Source: an uncultured Eubacteriales bacterium
GTDB taxonomy: Bacteria; Bacillota; Clostridia; Oscillospirales; CAG-272
Assembly (NCBI GenBank): GCA_900554225.1
Contig: USGH01000073.1
Location: 1-10,757, forward strand
Direction of reading: 5' to 3'
Length of the DNA: 10,757 nucleotides
The notes under the pieces are model-generated. The model ran no database searches. It worked only from the letters and a program-made list of their open reading frames with translations, and was not told the origin of the DNA. Within the stretch, counting starts at the first letter, position 1, and each line of letters begins with the position of its first letter. This document shows, piece after piece, positions 1-6,789 of this stretch. The translations under genes and the position numbers were made by a program.

Positions 1-289
1 TCAGCACCTCACCGGTCAGTTCCGTGGCGTTCCAGTCTACGTCGTTCCAGACCACGTCCTCCGCCGCAAACGCCAGCACCGTGAATTTCCTGCCGCCGAG
101 ATCCGTGCCGCCCGGAACCTCCGCTGCGTAGCGCACCGTTTCCGGCTCCGTTTCGACAGGAGTGGTGTCCGTCTCGCTTTCCGATTCCGTGCCGGCGGTT
201 TCGGCGGGATCCTTCGGGTTGGCGCAGGACGCCAGTGTGCCGGATGCGAGGATCAATGCCAGAAGCAAAGAGATCATTTTTCTGTTCAT
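1..289 (-). CDS. Lipoprotein, probable extracellular solute-binding protein (partial, N-terminus only)
   Basis: Only the first 96 codons are present; the gene runs off the left edge. It starts at an ATG preceded by AAGGAG with a 6-base gap. Residues 1-22 form a lipoprotein signal peptide: basic start, hydrophobic core, and lipobox L-A-S-C with Cys22 as the lipidation site. A low-complexity Glu/Thr/Pro linker follows (about residues 26-52), as expected for a membrane-tethered protein. Then comes a GGRKFTVL segment and a downstream W..V.....E.(T)GE pattern. The neighbouring upstream lipoprotein shows the same order (GGYEYRIL, then EELNGD), so the two look like paralogues. By analogy it should bind a sugar or similar solute outside the membrane for an ABC importer. 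It lies 61 bases downstream of its paralogue, with no clear terminator between them, so co-transcription is likely. The binding domain itself is not visible, so the function rests on the paralogy. Confidence 0.75.
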   Translation of the reverse strand, partial: MNRKMISLLLALILASGTLASCANPKDPAETAGTESESETDTTPVETEPETVRYAAEVPGGTDLGGRKFTVLAFAAEDVVWNDVDWNATELTGEVL

Positions 290-350
290 GGTAGACTCCT
301 TCTATTTTATAGAATTTGTGGGCAACATACAGTATGGCGCGCGCCGCGGA

Positions 351-1841
351 TCAGTATGCGAGGTCTTTTACCTTCTCCATCAGATCGGTGATCGTCTTTT
401 CAAGAGACTGTGCTTTTTTCTCCGCTGTGGAGACGTAGTTGTTCTTCTTGGACGTGTAAATCCCGTTGTACAGGCTTGCAAATCCGCTGCCCCAGGTGAA
501 ATCGACCGCCCAGTCGTAGGACTTCGAGCCGAATATGATGTCGAGCATCTCCACCGAATCCGCGTCGCGCACCAGCTTCGCCGAGAGGGATACCGCGTAT
601 AACGCCTGCCGTACCGTGTCGGTCGAATAGCCGGACAACACCTCTAAAATCACGCCTGTCCGCTCCGGATCGCCGTTTGTCATCGGTACCGCATAGGCCG
701 TCGTCCAGCCATTCGAGATGTATTCGCCGTAGCTCTCCTGCGCTTCATCGTATTTCGGCATCGGAATGATCCCAAAATCGCTCGTCATTTCGCGCAGCTG
801 ATTGACAAACGCCAGCATATCCCCATAGAACAGCGCGTGACCGGCTGCAAAATCCGCTGCCTTGCCCGTGTAGGTCATCTTATTCTCCACCATCGCGTTG
901 TAGAGCTTGTCGATCGCGCCGATCTGCCGTTCGTCTAAGATCCGCAGCCGGAGATTGCCCGCCTCGTCGATGTCGATGGACTTTTCTCCCATTGCGTACA
1001 TCCAGTGCTTCACATGGTCGTTCTGCTCCAGATGCCCGACAACATCGTCCTCTACGGTGTACTTGCCGTCGCCGTTCACGTCCGTTTTGACCGCGTTTGC
1101 CATCTCCAGCATCCGGTCGATCGTCCACGTTCCCTCCTTGACCAGCGTGTAGGGATACGCCAGCCCGTGATCGTCACAGAGGGACATACTGAAAAAGACC
1201 GCTTCCACGGCATAATCGTCCACGAAATTGATGTCCCCGGCGATCCAGTACAGGCGGTCGCCGAACAGGGTGAAGTCGTCCACGATGTTCTTGTCCCACC
1301 ACGGATGCTCTACGTTCAATGTGGAGATCGCGCGCAGATTCTGTAGATCGCCGTTTTGCAGCGAGGTACCGAGAAAATCCATCCGGTTGATGACCGCGTC
1401 GTATTCGTCACTGCCCGCTGCGGTCCCCGCCTTGAGCATGGATGTGATCCCGCTTGTGTCCCCCGTTGACCAGATCGGCGTGACCTTGATGGAGAGCAGA
1501 TCCTCCGCCATTGCGTTGCGCTGATAGATCGCGTCGTTCATGAGATCGCCGTTCAATTCCTCCGCGTACACCTCGTTGAGATTGGCCTGGATGTGGTAGT
1601 AGAAGTGTTCGCCGGGGCCGGGAGAGAGAATGCGGTATTCGTATCCGCCGTAGTCGTAGCCGCTGTACGTTGACGTGACCTGCATGGCGACCGTGGGTTC
1701 CGCCTCGGTTTCCGTTTCGGATTCCGTCACAGCATCGGCGTTTGTGCCTTCGATCGGTTCCGTTGACGGATCGTTCTGCCCGGCAGCGCAGCCGGAGAGG
1801 AGCATAGCGGCAAGGATGAGACAGCACATGCGTTTTTTCAT
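351..1841 (-). CDS. Extracellular solute-binding lipoprotein of ABC-importer type
   Basis: 496 residues. The signal peptide ends in lipobox L-L-S-G-C (Cys18), so the mature protein is anchored by a lipid on the outer face of the membrane. An acidic Thr/Glu/Ser linker covers about residues 24-55. The folded part begins at YGGYEYRIL (64-72), followed by NGDLMNDAIYQRN (97-109) and HPWWDKN (179-185). This arrangement is typical of the large family 1-like solute-binding proteins of gut Clostridia. A DxNxDG loop at 254-265 resembles an EF-hand-like calcium loop, often seen in such proteins. The start ATG is preceded by AGGAGA at 8 bases and lies just downstream of a strong promoter. No permease or ATPase gene is visible; they may lie left of the window. 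The ligand is unknown; a carbohydrate is the usual assumption for the family. Confidence 0.85.
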   Translation of the reverse strand: MKKRMCCLILAAMLLSGCAAGQNDPSTEPIEGTNADAVTESETETEAEPTVAMQVTSTYSGYDYGGYEYRILSPGPGEHFYYHIQANLNEVYAEELNGDLMNDAIYQRNAMAEDLLSIKVTPIWSTGDTSGITSMLKAGTAAGSDEYDAVINRMDFLGTSLQNGDLQNLRAISTLNVEHPWWDKNIVDDFTLFGDRLYWIAGDINFVDDYAVEAVFFSMSLCDDHGLAYPYTLVKEGTWTIDRMLEMANAVKTDVNGDGKYTVEDDVVGHLEQNDHVKHWMYAMGEKSIDIDEAGNLRLRILDERQIGAIDKLYNAMVENKMTYTGKAADFAAGHALFYGDMLAFVNQLREMTSDFGIIPMPKYDEAQESYGEYISNGWTTAYAVPMTNGDPERTGVILEVLSGYSTDTVRQALYAVSLSAKLVRDADSVEMLDIIFGSKSYDWAVDFTWGSGFASLYNGIYTSKKNNYVSTAEKKAQSLEKTITDLMEKVKDLAY

Positions 1842-1874
1842 GATCGGATTCTCCTGGATTTGTGGTTTGTATTT

Positions 1875-1903
1875 ATTATATGAGAATACGCCGGCAAAGT
1901 CAA
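1875..1903 (-). promoter_or_regulatory. Sigma-A-type promoter for the solute-binding lipoprotein operon
   Basis: Read on the minus strand, TTGACT (1898-1903) is followed after exactly 17 bases by TATAAT (1875-1880). This is a near-perfect vegetative promoter. Transcription should start near 1868, leaving a leader of about 27 bases with AGGAGA before the ATG at 1841. Confidence 0.85.
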
Positions 1904-1924
1904 GGAGAACATGGAAAGATTTAC

Positions 1925-1945
1925 AATAACTAATATTACGTTATT
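1925..1945. promoter_or_regulatory. AT-rich inverted repeat, candidate operator
   Basis: AATAAC (1925-1930) and GTTATT (1940-1945) are perfect inverted arms around a 9-base centre that is itself nearly palindromic (TAATATTA). The site begins 22 bases upstream of the -35 element of the solute-binding operon, a position suited to an activator. It could also act as an AT-rich upstream promoter element. No regulator gene is present to assign it to. Confidence 0.3.
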
Positions 1946-1959
1946 TCATATGCGCCGTG

Positions 1960-2121
1960 TCCGATTTCCCATGTTCCATCGGAATTTCCCGTATGTATCG
2001 CGATACGGCTGCATACAATGGTGGTGCAGGCGATTCTCACGTGCTTCGGGATCGCCGCACCATAACCGCCGGGGAAGCTCTGTCCGTACCGTTTTTGCGG
2101 ACAGGCAATCGGCGGTTTTTT
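1960..2121 (+). ncRNA. Candidate structured RNA element ending in an intrinsic terminator (unidentified)
   Basis: About 160 bases without a credible gene contain four successive inverted repeats. (a) TCCGAT/ATCGGA, 1960-1965 with 1978-1983. (b) CCGTAT/ATACGG, 1989-1994 with 2003-2008. (c) A 12-bp stem, TGGTGC plus GGCGAT (2022-2034, one bulged A at 2028), pairing with ATCGCC plus GCACCA (2051-2062). (d) A long interrupted hairpin, AACCGCCG with CGGCGGTT (2064-2071, 2110-2117), enclosing CTGTCCG with CGGACAG (2080-2086, 2098-2104) and running into six Ts. The T-run orients it to the plus strand. I do not recognise a known riboswitch or housekeeping RNA, and I see no good plus-strand promoter just upstream. 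It ends before the MATE promoter, so it is unlikely to be that gene's own leader. Inverted repeats fold on either strand, so a DNA-level or antisense role is also possible. Confidence 0.35.
2064..2121 (+). terminator. Intrinsic terminator-like hairpin upstream of the MATE gene
   Basis: An 8-bp outer stem (AACCGCCG/CGGCGGTT) and a 7-bp inner stem (CTGTCCG/CGGACAG), separated by an 8x5-base internal loop, are followed by TTTTTT at 2116-2121. A GC-rich stem with a T-run is the standard rho-independent terminator. It would stop any plus-strand transcript entering from the left before the MATE promoter. Confidence 0.55.
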
Positions 2122-2183
2122 CTGTGCGTCCCTATAGAAGCCCGGCAGTTGCGTCTGCAAAACACCTTTGTAGGCATACACGC

Positions 2184-2212
2184 TTGACGGAGCGCGGCTT
2201 TCCTATTATAAT
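2184..2212 (+). promoter_or_regulatory. Sigma-A-type promoter for the MATE transporter gene
   Basis: TTGACG (2184-2189), a 17-base spacer, then TATAAT (2207-2212). The predicted start of transcription is near 2219, which argues against translation from the ATG at 2221 and supports the downstream TTG start. Confidence 0.85.
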
Positions 2213-2236
2213 ATAGGGGAATGATTTTTTGCAGCC

Positions 2237-2245
2237 GAGGTGATC
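2237..2245 (+). promoter_or_regulatory. Ribosome binding site that sets the MATE start codon
   Basis: GAGGTGATC matches nine bases of the anti-Shine-Dalgarno complement and lies 7 bases (counted from the last G of GAGG) before TTG at 2248. The earlier in-frame ATG at 2221 sits at the predicted transcription start and has no such site, so TTG is the more likely initiator. Confidence 0.75.
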
Positions 2246-2247
2246 CT

Positions 2248-3609
2248 TTGAAAAAGCCTGTTCCCGATTATCTTCCGTTCGACAATACGGATTTGCGCCG
2301 CCTGATCCTGCCGCTCATCATCGAACAGACCCTTGCCATGCTCATGGGCGTGATCGATACCATGCAGGTGTCCTATGTCGGCGAGGCAGCGGTGTCCGGC
2401 GTGGCACTGGTCGATATGCTCAACGTGCTGTTTATCAATATTTTCTCCGCGCTTGCCACGGGCGGTGCCGTCGTCGCCAGTCAATATATCGGTGCCGGAA
2501 AATCCCACGAGGCAAAAAACGCCTCTCTTGGCCTCCAGTGCATCCTCTTTGTCTCGTCCCTTGTCCTCATGGGCGTGATTCTCGGCTTCGATACGCAGCT
2601 CATGCACCTTTTATTCGGCACCGTAGAAGCGGACGTGTGGAACGCGTCGCTTACGTATCTGCACGTCACCGCGATCTCGTTCCCGTTTATCGCCCTGTAC
2701 AACGGTGCGGCTGCCGTATTCCGTTCGATGGGCAACTCGAAAATTTCCATGGTCTCCTCTCTCATCGTGAACGTACTGAATCTGGGCGGCAACTCGCTCA
2801 TGATCTACCTGCTCCACTGGGGGGTATTCGGCGCGGCTTTATCGACGGTGATCGCCCGGTTTGTCGCGATGGTGTGGCTCTTATGGCGGCTCGGCGATGA
2901 GAAATTGCCCCTGCACATCCCGTATAAACAGTTTTTTACCGGGCGGGAGAAGCCGCGCCTCTCCATTATGCGCCGGATTTTAGCGGTCGGATTGCCCGGA
3001 AGCCTCGAAAACGGCACGTTTCAGCTGGGACGTGTGCTGGTGGTCTCCATCATCTCCACATTCGGAACCGCGCAGATCGCAGCAAATTCCGTGGCAAACA
3101 ACCTCGACTCCTTTGGCGTACTCTCCGGGATGGCATTCAATCTGGCGGTCATCACCGTGGTCGGACAATGCTGCGGTGCCGGGCGGTTTGATTCCGCGGA
3201 ATACTATATCCGGAAGCTGATGCGCTGGTCGTGGATCATCATGGCGGGCGTGAATGTGGTGCTGTTTGCGCTGCTTGTACCGATCATGCACCTGTACAAC
3301 ATCTCCCAGGAGGCAAAGGAGCTGGCGATACTCCTCGTGATCCTCCACAACGGCACGGGTATCTTCCTCTGGACGCCGGCGTTTGTCCTTCCGAACGCGA
3401 TGAAGGCAGCCGGGGACGCACGGTTTGTGATGATCACGGCGATCGTGTCGATGATGTGCTGCCGGGTCGCGATGGCGTATGTGCTGGGCATTCGGTTCGG
3501 CATGGGTGCGGTCGGTGTCTGGATCGCCATGATTCTCGACTGGATCTGCCGCATCCTTGCGTTTGCCCTGCGGTACCGGAGCGGCAAGTGGCAAAAAAAG
3601 GTGATCTGA
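2248..3609 (+). CDS. MATE-family multidrug/toxin efflux transporter
   Basis: 453 residues from a TTG start, chosen from its strong ribosome binding site; an in-frame ATG nine codons upstream would give 462. The protein is almost entirely hydrophobic, with about a dozen membrane segments, and has the two-lobed MATE plan. The N-lobe shows DTMQVSYVGEAAVSGV followed by GGAVVASQYIGAGKSHEAK. The C-lobe repeats the pattern with AANSVANNLDSFGV and VVGQCCGAGRFDSAEYY. Length and layout fit a complete MATE exporter, which moves cationic or other organic compounds outward using a Na+ or H+ gradient. The substrate cannot be read from sequence. It has its own promoter, is transcribed away from the solute-binding operon, and no clear terminator separates it from the next operon, whose promoter begins about 40 bases after its stop. 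The family call is firm; the substrate is unknown. Confidence 0.92.
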   Translation: MKKPVPDYLPFDNTDLRRLILPLIIEQTLAMLMGVIDTMQVSYVGEAAVSGVALVDMLNVLFINIFSALATGGAVVASQYIGAGKSHEAKNASLGLQCILFVSSLVLMGVILGFDTQLMHLLFGTVEADVWNASLTYLHVTAISFPFIALYNGAAAVFRSMGNSKISMVSSLIVNVLNLGGNSLMIYLLHWGVFGAALSTVIARFVAMVWLLWRLGDEKLPLHIPYKQFFTGREKPRLSIMRRILAVGLPGSLENGTFQLGRVLVVSIISTFGTAQIAANSVANNLDSFGVLSGMAFNLAVITVVGQCCGAGRFDSAEYYIRKLMRWSWIIMAGVNVVLFALLVPIMHLYNISQEAKELAILLVILHNGTGIFLWTPAFVLPNAMKAAGDARFVMITAIVSMMCCRVAMAYVLGIRFGMGAVGVWIAMILDWICRILAFALRYRSGKWQKKVI

Positions 3610-3624
3610 GCGGCGAGGTTCGTG

Positions 3625-3639
3625 AATTTTCGGAAAATT
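3625..3639. promoter_or_regulatory. Palindrome upstream of the ASRT operon promoter
   Basis: AATTTT-CGG-AAAATT is a perfect 6-bp inverted repeat with a 3-base centre. It ends 12 bases before the -35 element of the following promoter. It has no T-run, so a terminator is unlikely; an operator is possible but unproven. Confidence 0.25.
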
Positions 3640-3651
3640 TGCCGGAAAACG

Positions 3652-3680
3652 TAGACGAATCGTGTTTTTTATGGTATACT
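3652..3680 (+). promoter_or_regulatory. Promoter of the ASRT-GH123-SDR operon (extended -10)
   Basis: TAGACG (3652-3657), a 17-base spacer, and TATACT (3675-3680), with TGG directly before the -10 forming an extended -10 element that can compensate for the weak -35. The transcript would begin near 3687 and carry a small hairpin, TCCCG-AAA-CGGGA (3692-3704), before the ribosome binding site. Confidence 0.65.
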
Positions 3681-3725
3681 GAACATAACGATCCCGAAAC
3701 GGGAGAACAGAAAGGATATACTGCA

Positions 3726-4100
3726 ATGAAAGCATACGGCAAGAAGGTCTGGCTGATCCCAGACACCTATCTCAACCTTGTTTCCAAGAATGAAAATTTG
3801 AGCCACGAGGCAATCTGCGTGATCAACACCTCCGATGTGGACGCGGAGATCAAGCTGACCCTGTTCTTTGAGGACAGAGAAGCGCGCACCGATTTCTCCT
3901 CCCAGTGCCCGGCGATGCGTACCCACCACATCCGTATGGACAAGCTGCGCAACGCAAACGGCGAACCGATTCCGCGCAACACGCCCTATGCGGTTCTTGT
4001 GGAATCGAACACACCGATCGTGTGCCAGTATTCGCGTCTCGACACCAGTGCGGCGGAAATGGCTCTGATGACGACGATCGCATATCCGGTGGAGGAATAA
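3726..4100 (+). CDS. Sensory rhodopsin transducer (ASRT) superfamily protein
   Basis: 124 residues, a typical full length for the family. Recognisable family blocks run along the whole protein: KKVW..PD (6-13), SHEAICVIN (26-34), FFEDRE (47-52), RTHHIRMDKL (65-74), IPRNTPYAVLVES (82-94), PIVCQYSRLD (97-106) and ALMTTIAY (113-120). There is no signal peptide or membrane segment, so it is cytoplasmic. The founding member, from Anabaena, is a soluble beta-rich tetramer that partners a sensory rhodopsin. Relatives in bacteria without rhodopsins have been proposed to bind sugars or other small molecules. No rhodopsin is visible here; instead the gene sits 12 bases before a glycoside-hydrolase-like gene in the same operon, which favours a carbohydrate-linked binding role. 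The start ATG follows AAAGGA at about 10 bases. Family assignment is strong; the ligand is an inference. Confidence 0.88.
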   Translation: MKAYGKKVWLIPDTYLNLVSKNENLSHEAICVINTSDVDAEIKLTLFFEDREARTDFSSQCPAMRTHHIRMDKLRNANGEPIPRNTPYAVLVESNTPIVCQYSRLDTSAAEMALMTTIAYPVEE

Positions 4101-4112
4101 CGGGGAAACGGT

Positions 4113-5831
4113 ATGATCACCTATTTTGCCACGATTTCCTCGGCGGTTACGATCCGACCGGACAGCGCGACGTATCCGGAAAGGGAGCGCGGCACGGCAC
4201 TGGCGAATGAACCGTTTGCCTTTCAGATCGCCATGCGCTCCGACGACGCGCGGTTCTGTCCCGTATCCGTGCAGGTGACGGGCGCCATACCCATGCGGGC
4301 GTATCGCGAGGAGTACATTCCCGTGACGCAGACGATGGCGGACACTCCGGGCGGGCTGTTCCCGGATCCGTTGTCCGCGCGTGAGGCGGCACCCGTGATC
4401 GACGAGATCCCAAACGGCAATCCGTGGACCGCCGGACTTTTTTATCGCGAACGCGACACGAAAACGACGCTCAACGTATCCCGCGCGTATACGACGGCAT
4501 TGTGGATCGACTGCAATCCGCGCGGCGAGGAGCTCCCGGCGGGGGAATATCCGCTCACGATCCGGGTGCTCTCCCTCGACGACGGCACGGAGCTGTATCG
4601 CGCGGTCTTTCATCTGACGGTATACGACGCGCCACTGCCGGCGCACACGGCGTATTACACGAACTGGTTCCACTGCGACTGTCTCGCGGACACGTACACC
4701 GTTGTCGTATATTCCGAGCGGTTCTGGGAGATATTCGCGCAGTGGGTGAAAAACGCGGCAGAAAACGGCATGACGACCTTACTCCTGCCCGCGTTCACGC
4801 CTGCCTTCGACACCCCGGTCGGCACGGAGCGGATGAATGTGCAGCTGTGCGGGATTGCGGAGCACGCGGACGGCACGTGGGCATTTGATTTCACGCGGCT
4901 GCGGCGGTACATCGACATCGCGCGGGACTGCGGCATCCGGTATTTCGAGCACGCGCCGCTCTTTTCCCAATGGGGAGCCGCCCACGCGCCGAACATTTAC
5001 GTGGGGGACACGCTCCGATTCGGTTGGGACACGGACGCGGGCGGCGCGGAATACGGCGATTTCCTGCGGGCATATCTGTGCGCGTTCTTCCGGTTTGCGG
5101 ACGAATGCGGGATCCGGGACAAAATGGTGTACCACATCTCCGACGAGCCGACGGAGCCGCAGCTTCCGGCATACAGGCGCGCGCTTTCCCAGGTGCGGGA
5201 GCTGCTGCGCGGGGAAGTGGTGATCGACGCGCTCGACAAGGTGGCGTTTTACCGGGACGGGATCGTCCAGACGCCGGTATGCGAGATCCGGATGGCGGAA
5301 GCGTTCGCGGGCGCGGTCTGGGGAGAGGAGATCCCGCCGCACAGTGCGATGGGGGACAGGCAATACTGGCTCTACTACACGGGCGGACCGAACGGCAATC
5401 TCCCGAACCGGGGACTCACGCAGCCCTATTGGAAGATCCGGGAGCTGGGGCTGATGCTGTACCGCTACGGCGCGAACGGATTTCTCCATTGGGGCTACAA
5501 TTTCTACTACGACAGGCTGTCGCAGGGGTTGTTTTCCCCGATCACGGATCCGTGCGGGTACAAGCAGATGCCGGGACCGTCGTATCTCGTCTATCCGGCG
5601 ATGGACGGCGGTGTGATGCCCTCGATCCGGGAGAAGGAGATGCGCGCGGCGTTCTGTGATCTGCGGGCGCTGTGGCTGGCGGAGGAACGATTTGGCAGAA
5701 ACGCGGTGATGGCGTTCACGGAGAAGCGTCTCGGCACGGTGGATGTGCGTATGGAGATGGCGGCGGAGGCCTTATGGAATTGGCGGGACGCGCTGAACGA
5801 ATGGATCGCCACGGGAGAAAATGAGCAATAA
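4113..5831 (+). CDS. DUF4091 / GH123-like glycoside hydrolase domain protein
   Basis: 572 residues. The N-terminal part (about 1-172) is beta-rich, with features of the GH123 N-terminal beta-sandwich (LPAGEYPLTIRVL at 141-153). From about 180 a TIM-barrel-like region begins: YYTNWFHCDCLADTY (181-195), a segment rich in aromatic residues around 276-306, and HISDEPTEPQ (341-350). Asp344-Glu345 match the adjacent Asp-Glu pair used by GH123 beta-N-acetylgalactosaminidases in substrate-assisted catalysis. FLHWGYNFYY (457-466) is another block common in DUF4091 proteins. There is no signal peptide, so it should act inside the cell on imported oligosaccharides. The ATG follows GGGGA at 7 bases and comes 12 bases after the ASRT gene; the SDR gene begins 25 bases after its stop. 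The family call is good; the exact substrate, and whether it hydrolyses glycosides at all, are not established. Confidence 0.8.
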   Translation: MITYFATISSAVTIRPDSATYPERERGTALANEPFAFQIAMRSDDARFCPVSVQVTGAIPMRAYREEYIPVTQTMADTPGGLFPDPLSAREAAPVIDEIPNGNPWTAGLFYRERDTKTTLNVSRAYTTALWIDCNPRGEELPAGEYPLTIRVLSLDDGTELYRAVFHLTVYDAPLPAHTAYYTNWFHCDCLADTYTVVVYSERFWEIFAQWVKNAAENGMTTLLLPAFTPAFDTPVGTERMNVQLCGIAEHADGTWAFDFTRLRRYIDIARDCGIRYFEHAPLFSQWGAAHAPNIYVGDTLRFGWDTDAGGAEYGDFLRAYLCAFFRFADECGIRDKMVYHISDEPTEPQLPAYRRALSQVRELLRGEVVIDALDKVAFYRDGIVQTPVCEIRMAEAFAGAVWGEEIPPHSAMGDRQYWLYYTGGPNGNLPNRGLTQPYWKIRELGLMLYRYGANGFLHWGYNFYYDRLSQGLFSPITDPCGYKQMPGPSYLVYPAMDGGVMPSIREKEMRAAFCDLRALWLAEERFGRNAVMAFTEKRLGTVDVRMEMAAEALWNWRDALNEWIATGENEQ

Positions 5832-5856
5832 ACCATAGAAATAGAGGTACAAACAA

Positions 5857-6732
5857 ATGGCTGAAAAGAAAAATCTTACATTTGATTTATCGGGCAAGGT
5901 AGCGGTAGTGACCGGCGGCGGCGGTGTGCTGTGCTCCGGCTTCTCAAAGACCCTGGCGGCGGCCGGTGCGAAGGTAGCGGTATGCGATCTGCGCAAGGAG
6001 GCGGCACAGGCGGTTGCGGATGAGATCGTGGCTGCCGGCGGGGTGGCAATTGCGGTCGGGATGAACGTGCTGGATGCGGATTCCGTTCGTGCGGCACGGG
6101 ATGAGATCGTATCATCTCTCGGCGACGTGGATCTGCTTCTGAACGGAGCGGGCGGCAACAATCCGAAGGGTTCGACGACGAAGGACAATCTGACGCCGGA
6201 GGATATGGAGGCACTGGAGAAGAACGGAACGATCGAGGGCGTCAAGACGTTCTTTGATCTGGATCCGGAGGGCATTTCGTTTGTGTTCAATCTGAACTTC
6301 CTCGGTACGCTGATCCCCACGCAGATTTTCGCGCGCGACATGGCAAAGCGGGGCGGCAATATCATCAACGTATCCTCGATGAACAGCTTCCGTCCCCTGA
6401 CCCGGATCCCGGCGTACAGCGGTGCAAAGGCGGCGGTCTCGAACTTCACACAGTGGCTGGCGGTCCATTTCGCACCGGTCGGCATTCGTGTCAACGCGAT
6501 CGCCCCCGGCTTCTTCCTCACCAACCAGAACCGGAATCTGCTCCTGAATGCGGATGGTTCCCTGAGCCCGCGCAGCGAAAAGATCCTCGGTCATACGCCG
6601 ATGGGACGCTTTGGTGTGCCGGAGGATCTGGACGGCGTTCTTCTCTGGCTCGCCGACGACAAATTCTCCGCTTTCGTGGATGGTGTGGTCGTACCCGTAG
6701 ACGGCGGATTCGCAGCCTACAGCGGCGTTTGA
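5857..6732 (+). CDS. SDR-family oxidoreductase, D-mannonate oxidoreductase (UxuB/YjmF-type)-like
   Basis: 291 residues, a classical short-chain dehydrogenase with a Rossmann fold. The cofactor loop is TGGGGVLC (19-26), NGAGG lies at 96-100, the catalytic Ser is at 173/174, and the Tyr-x-x-x-Lys pair is Tyr187 and Lys191. VNAIAPGFF (212-220) and VDGG (281-284) are also typical. Asp44 at the end of the second strand suggests NAD(H) rather than NADP(H). An insertion of roughly 25 residues after the NGAGG motif (about 101-135) and the GFFLTNQNR and AYSGV end motifs match the SDR-type fructuronate reductase / mannonate dehydrogenase group of Firmicutes. Those enzymes interconvert D-fructuronate and D-mannonate in hexuronate breakdown. 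The ATG follows GAGG at 9 bases, 25 bases after the GH123-like gene. SDR membership is certain; the exact sugar-acid substrate is inferred from motif similarity and the carbohydrate context. Confidence 0.9.
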   Translation: MAEKKNLTFDLSGKVAVVTGGGGVLCSGFSKTLAAAGAKVAVCDLRKEAAQAVADEIVAAGGVAIAVGMNVLDADSVRAARDEIVSSLGDVDLLLNGAGGNNPKGSTTKDNLTPEDMEALEKNGTIEGVKTFFDLDPEGISFVFNLNFLGTLIPTQIFARDMAKRGGNIINVSSMNSFRPLTRIPAYSGAKAAVSNFTQWLAVHFAPVGIRVNAIAPGFFLTNQNRNLLLNADGSLSPRSEKILGHTPMGRFGVPEDLDGVLLWLADDKFSAFVDGVVVPVDGGFAAYSGV

Positions 6733-6789
6733 TGGACGATGCCCTCTTTTCGCAGGGCTGCAAAAAATCCGAAAAGGAAAGAATAACCG

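Noticed and set aside
1936..2187. Short open frames on both strands in the divergent intergenic region
   Set aside because: Neither product is recognisable, start signals are poor, and the sequence is better explained by inverted repeats and a terminator.
2980..3735. A 251-codon minus-strand open frame opposite the MATE gene
   Set aside because: His/Arg/Asp-rich antisense frame overlapping a well-supported transporter gene.
3669..4673. A 334-codon minus-strand open frame across the ASRT and GH123-like genes
   Set aside because: Arg-rich shadow of two recognisable plus-strand genes; no domain or start signals.
6741..6758. GCCCT/AGGGC hairpin after the SDR gene as a terminator
   Set aside because: On the plus strand it is followed by a run of A, not T, so it should not stop transcription into the lipoprotein gene.
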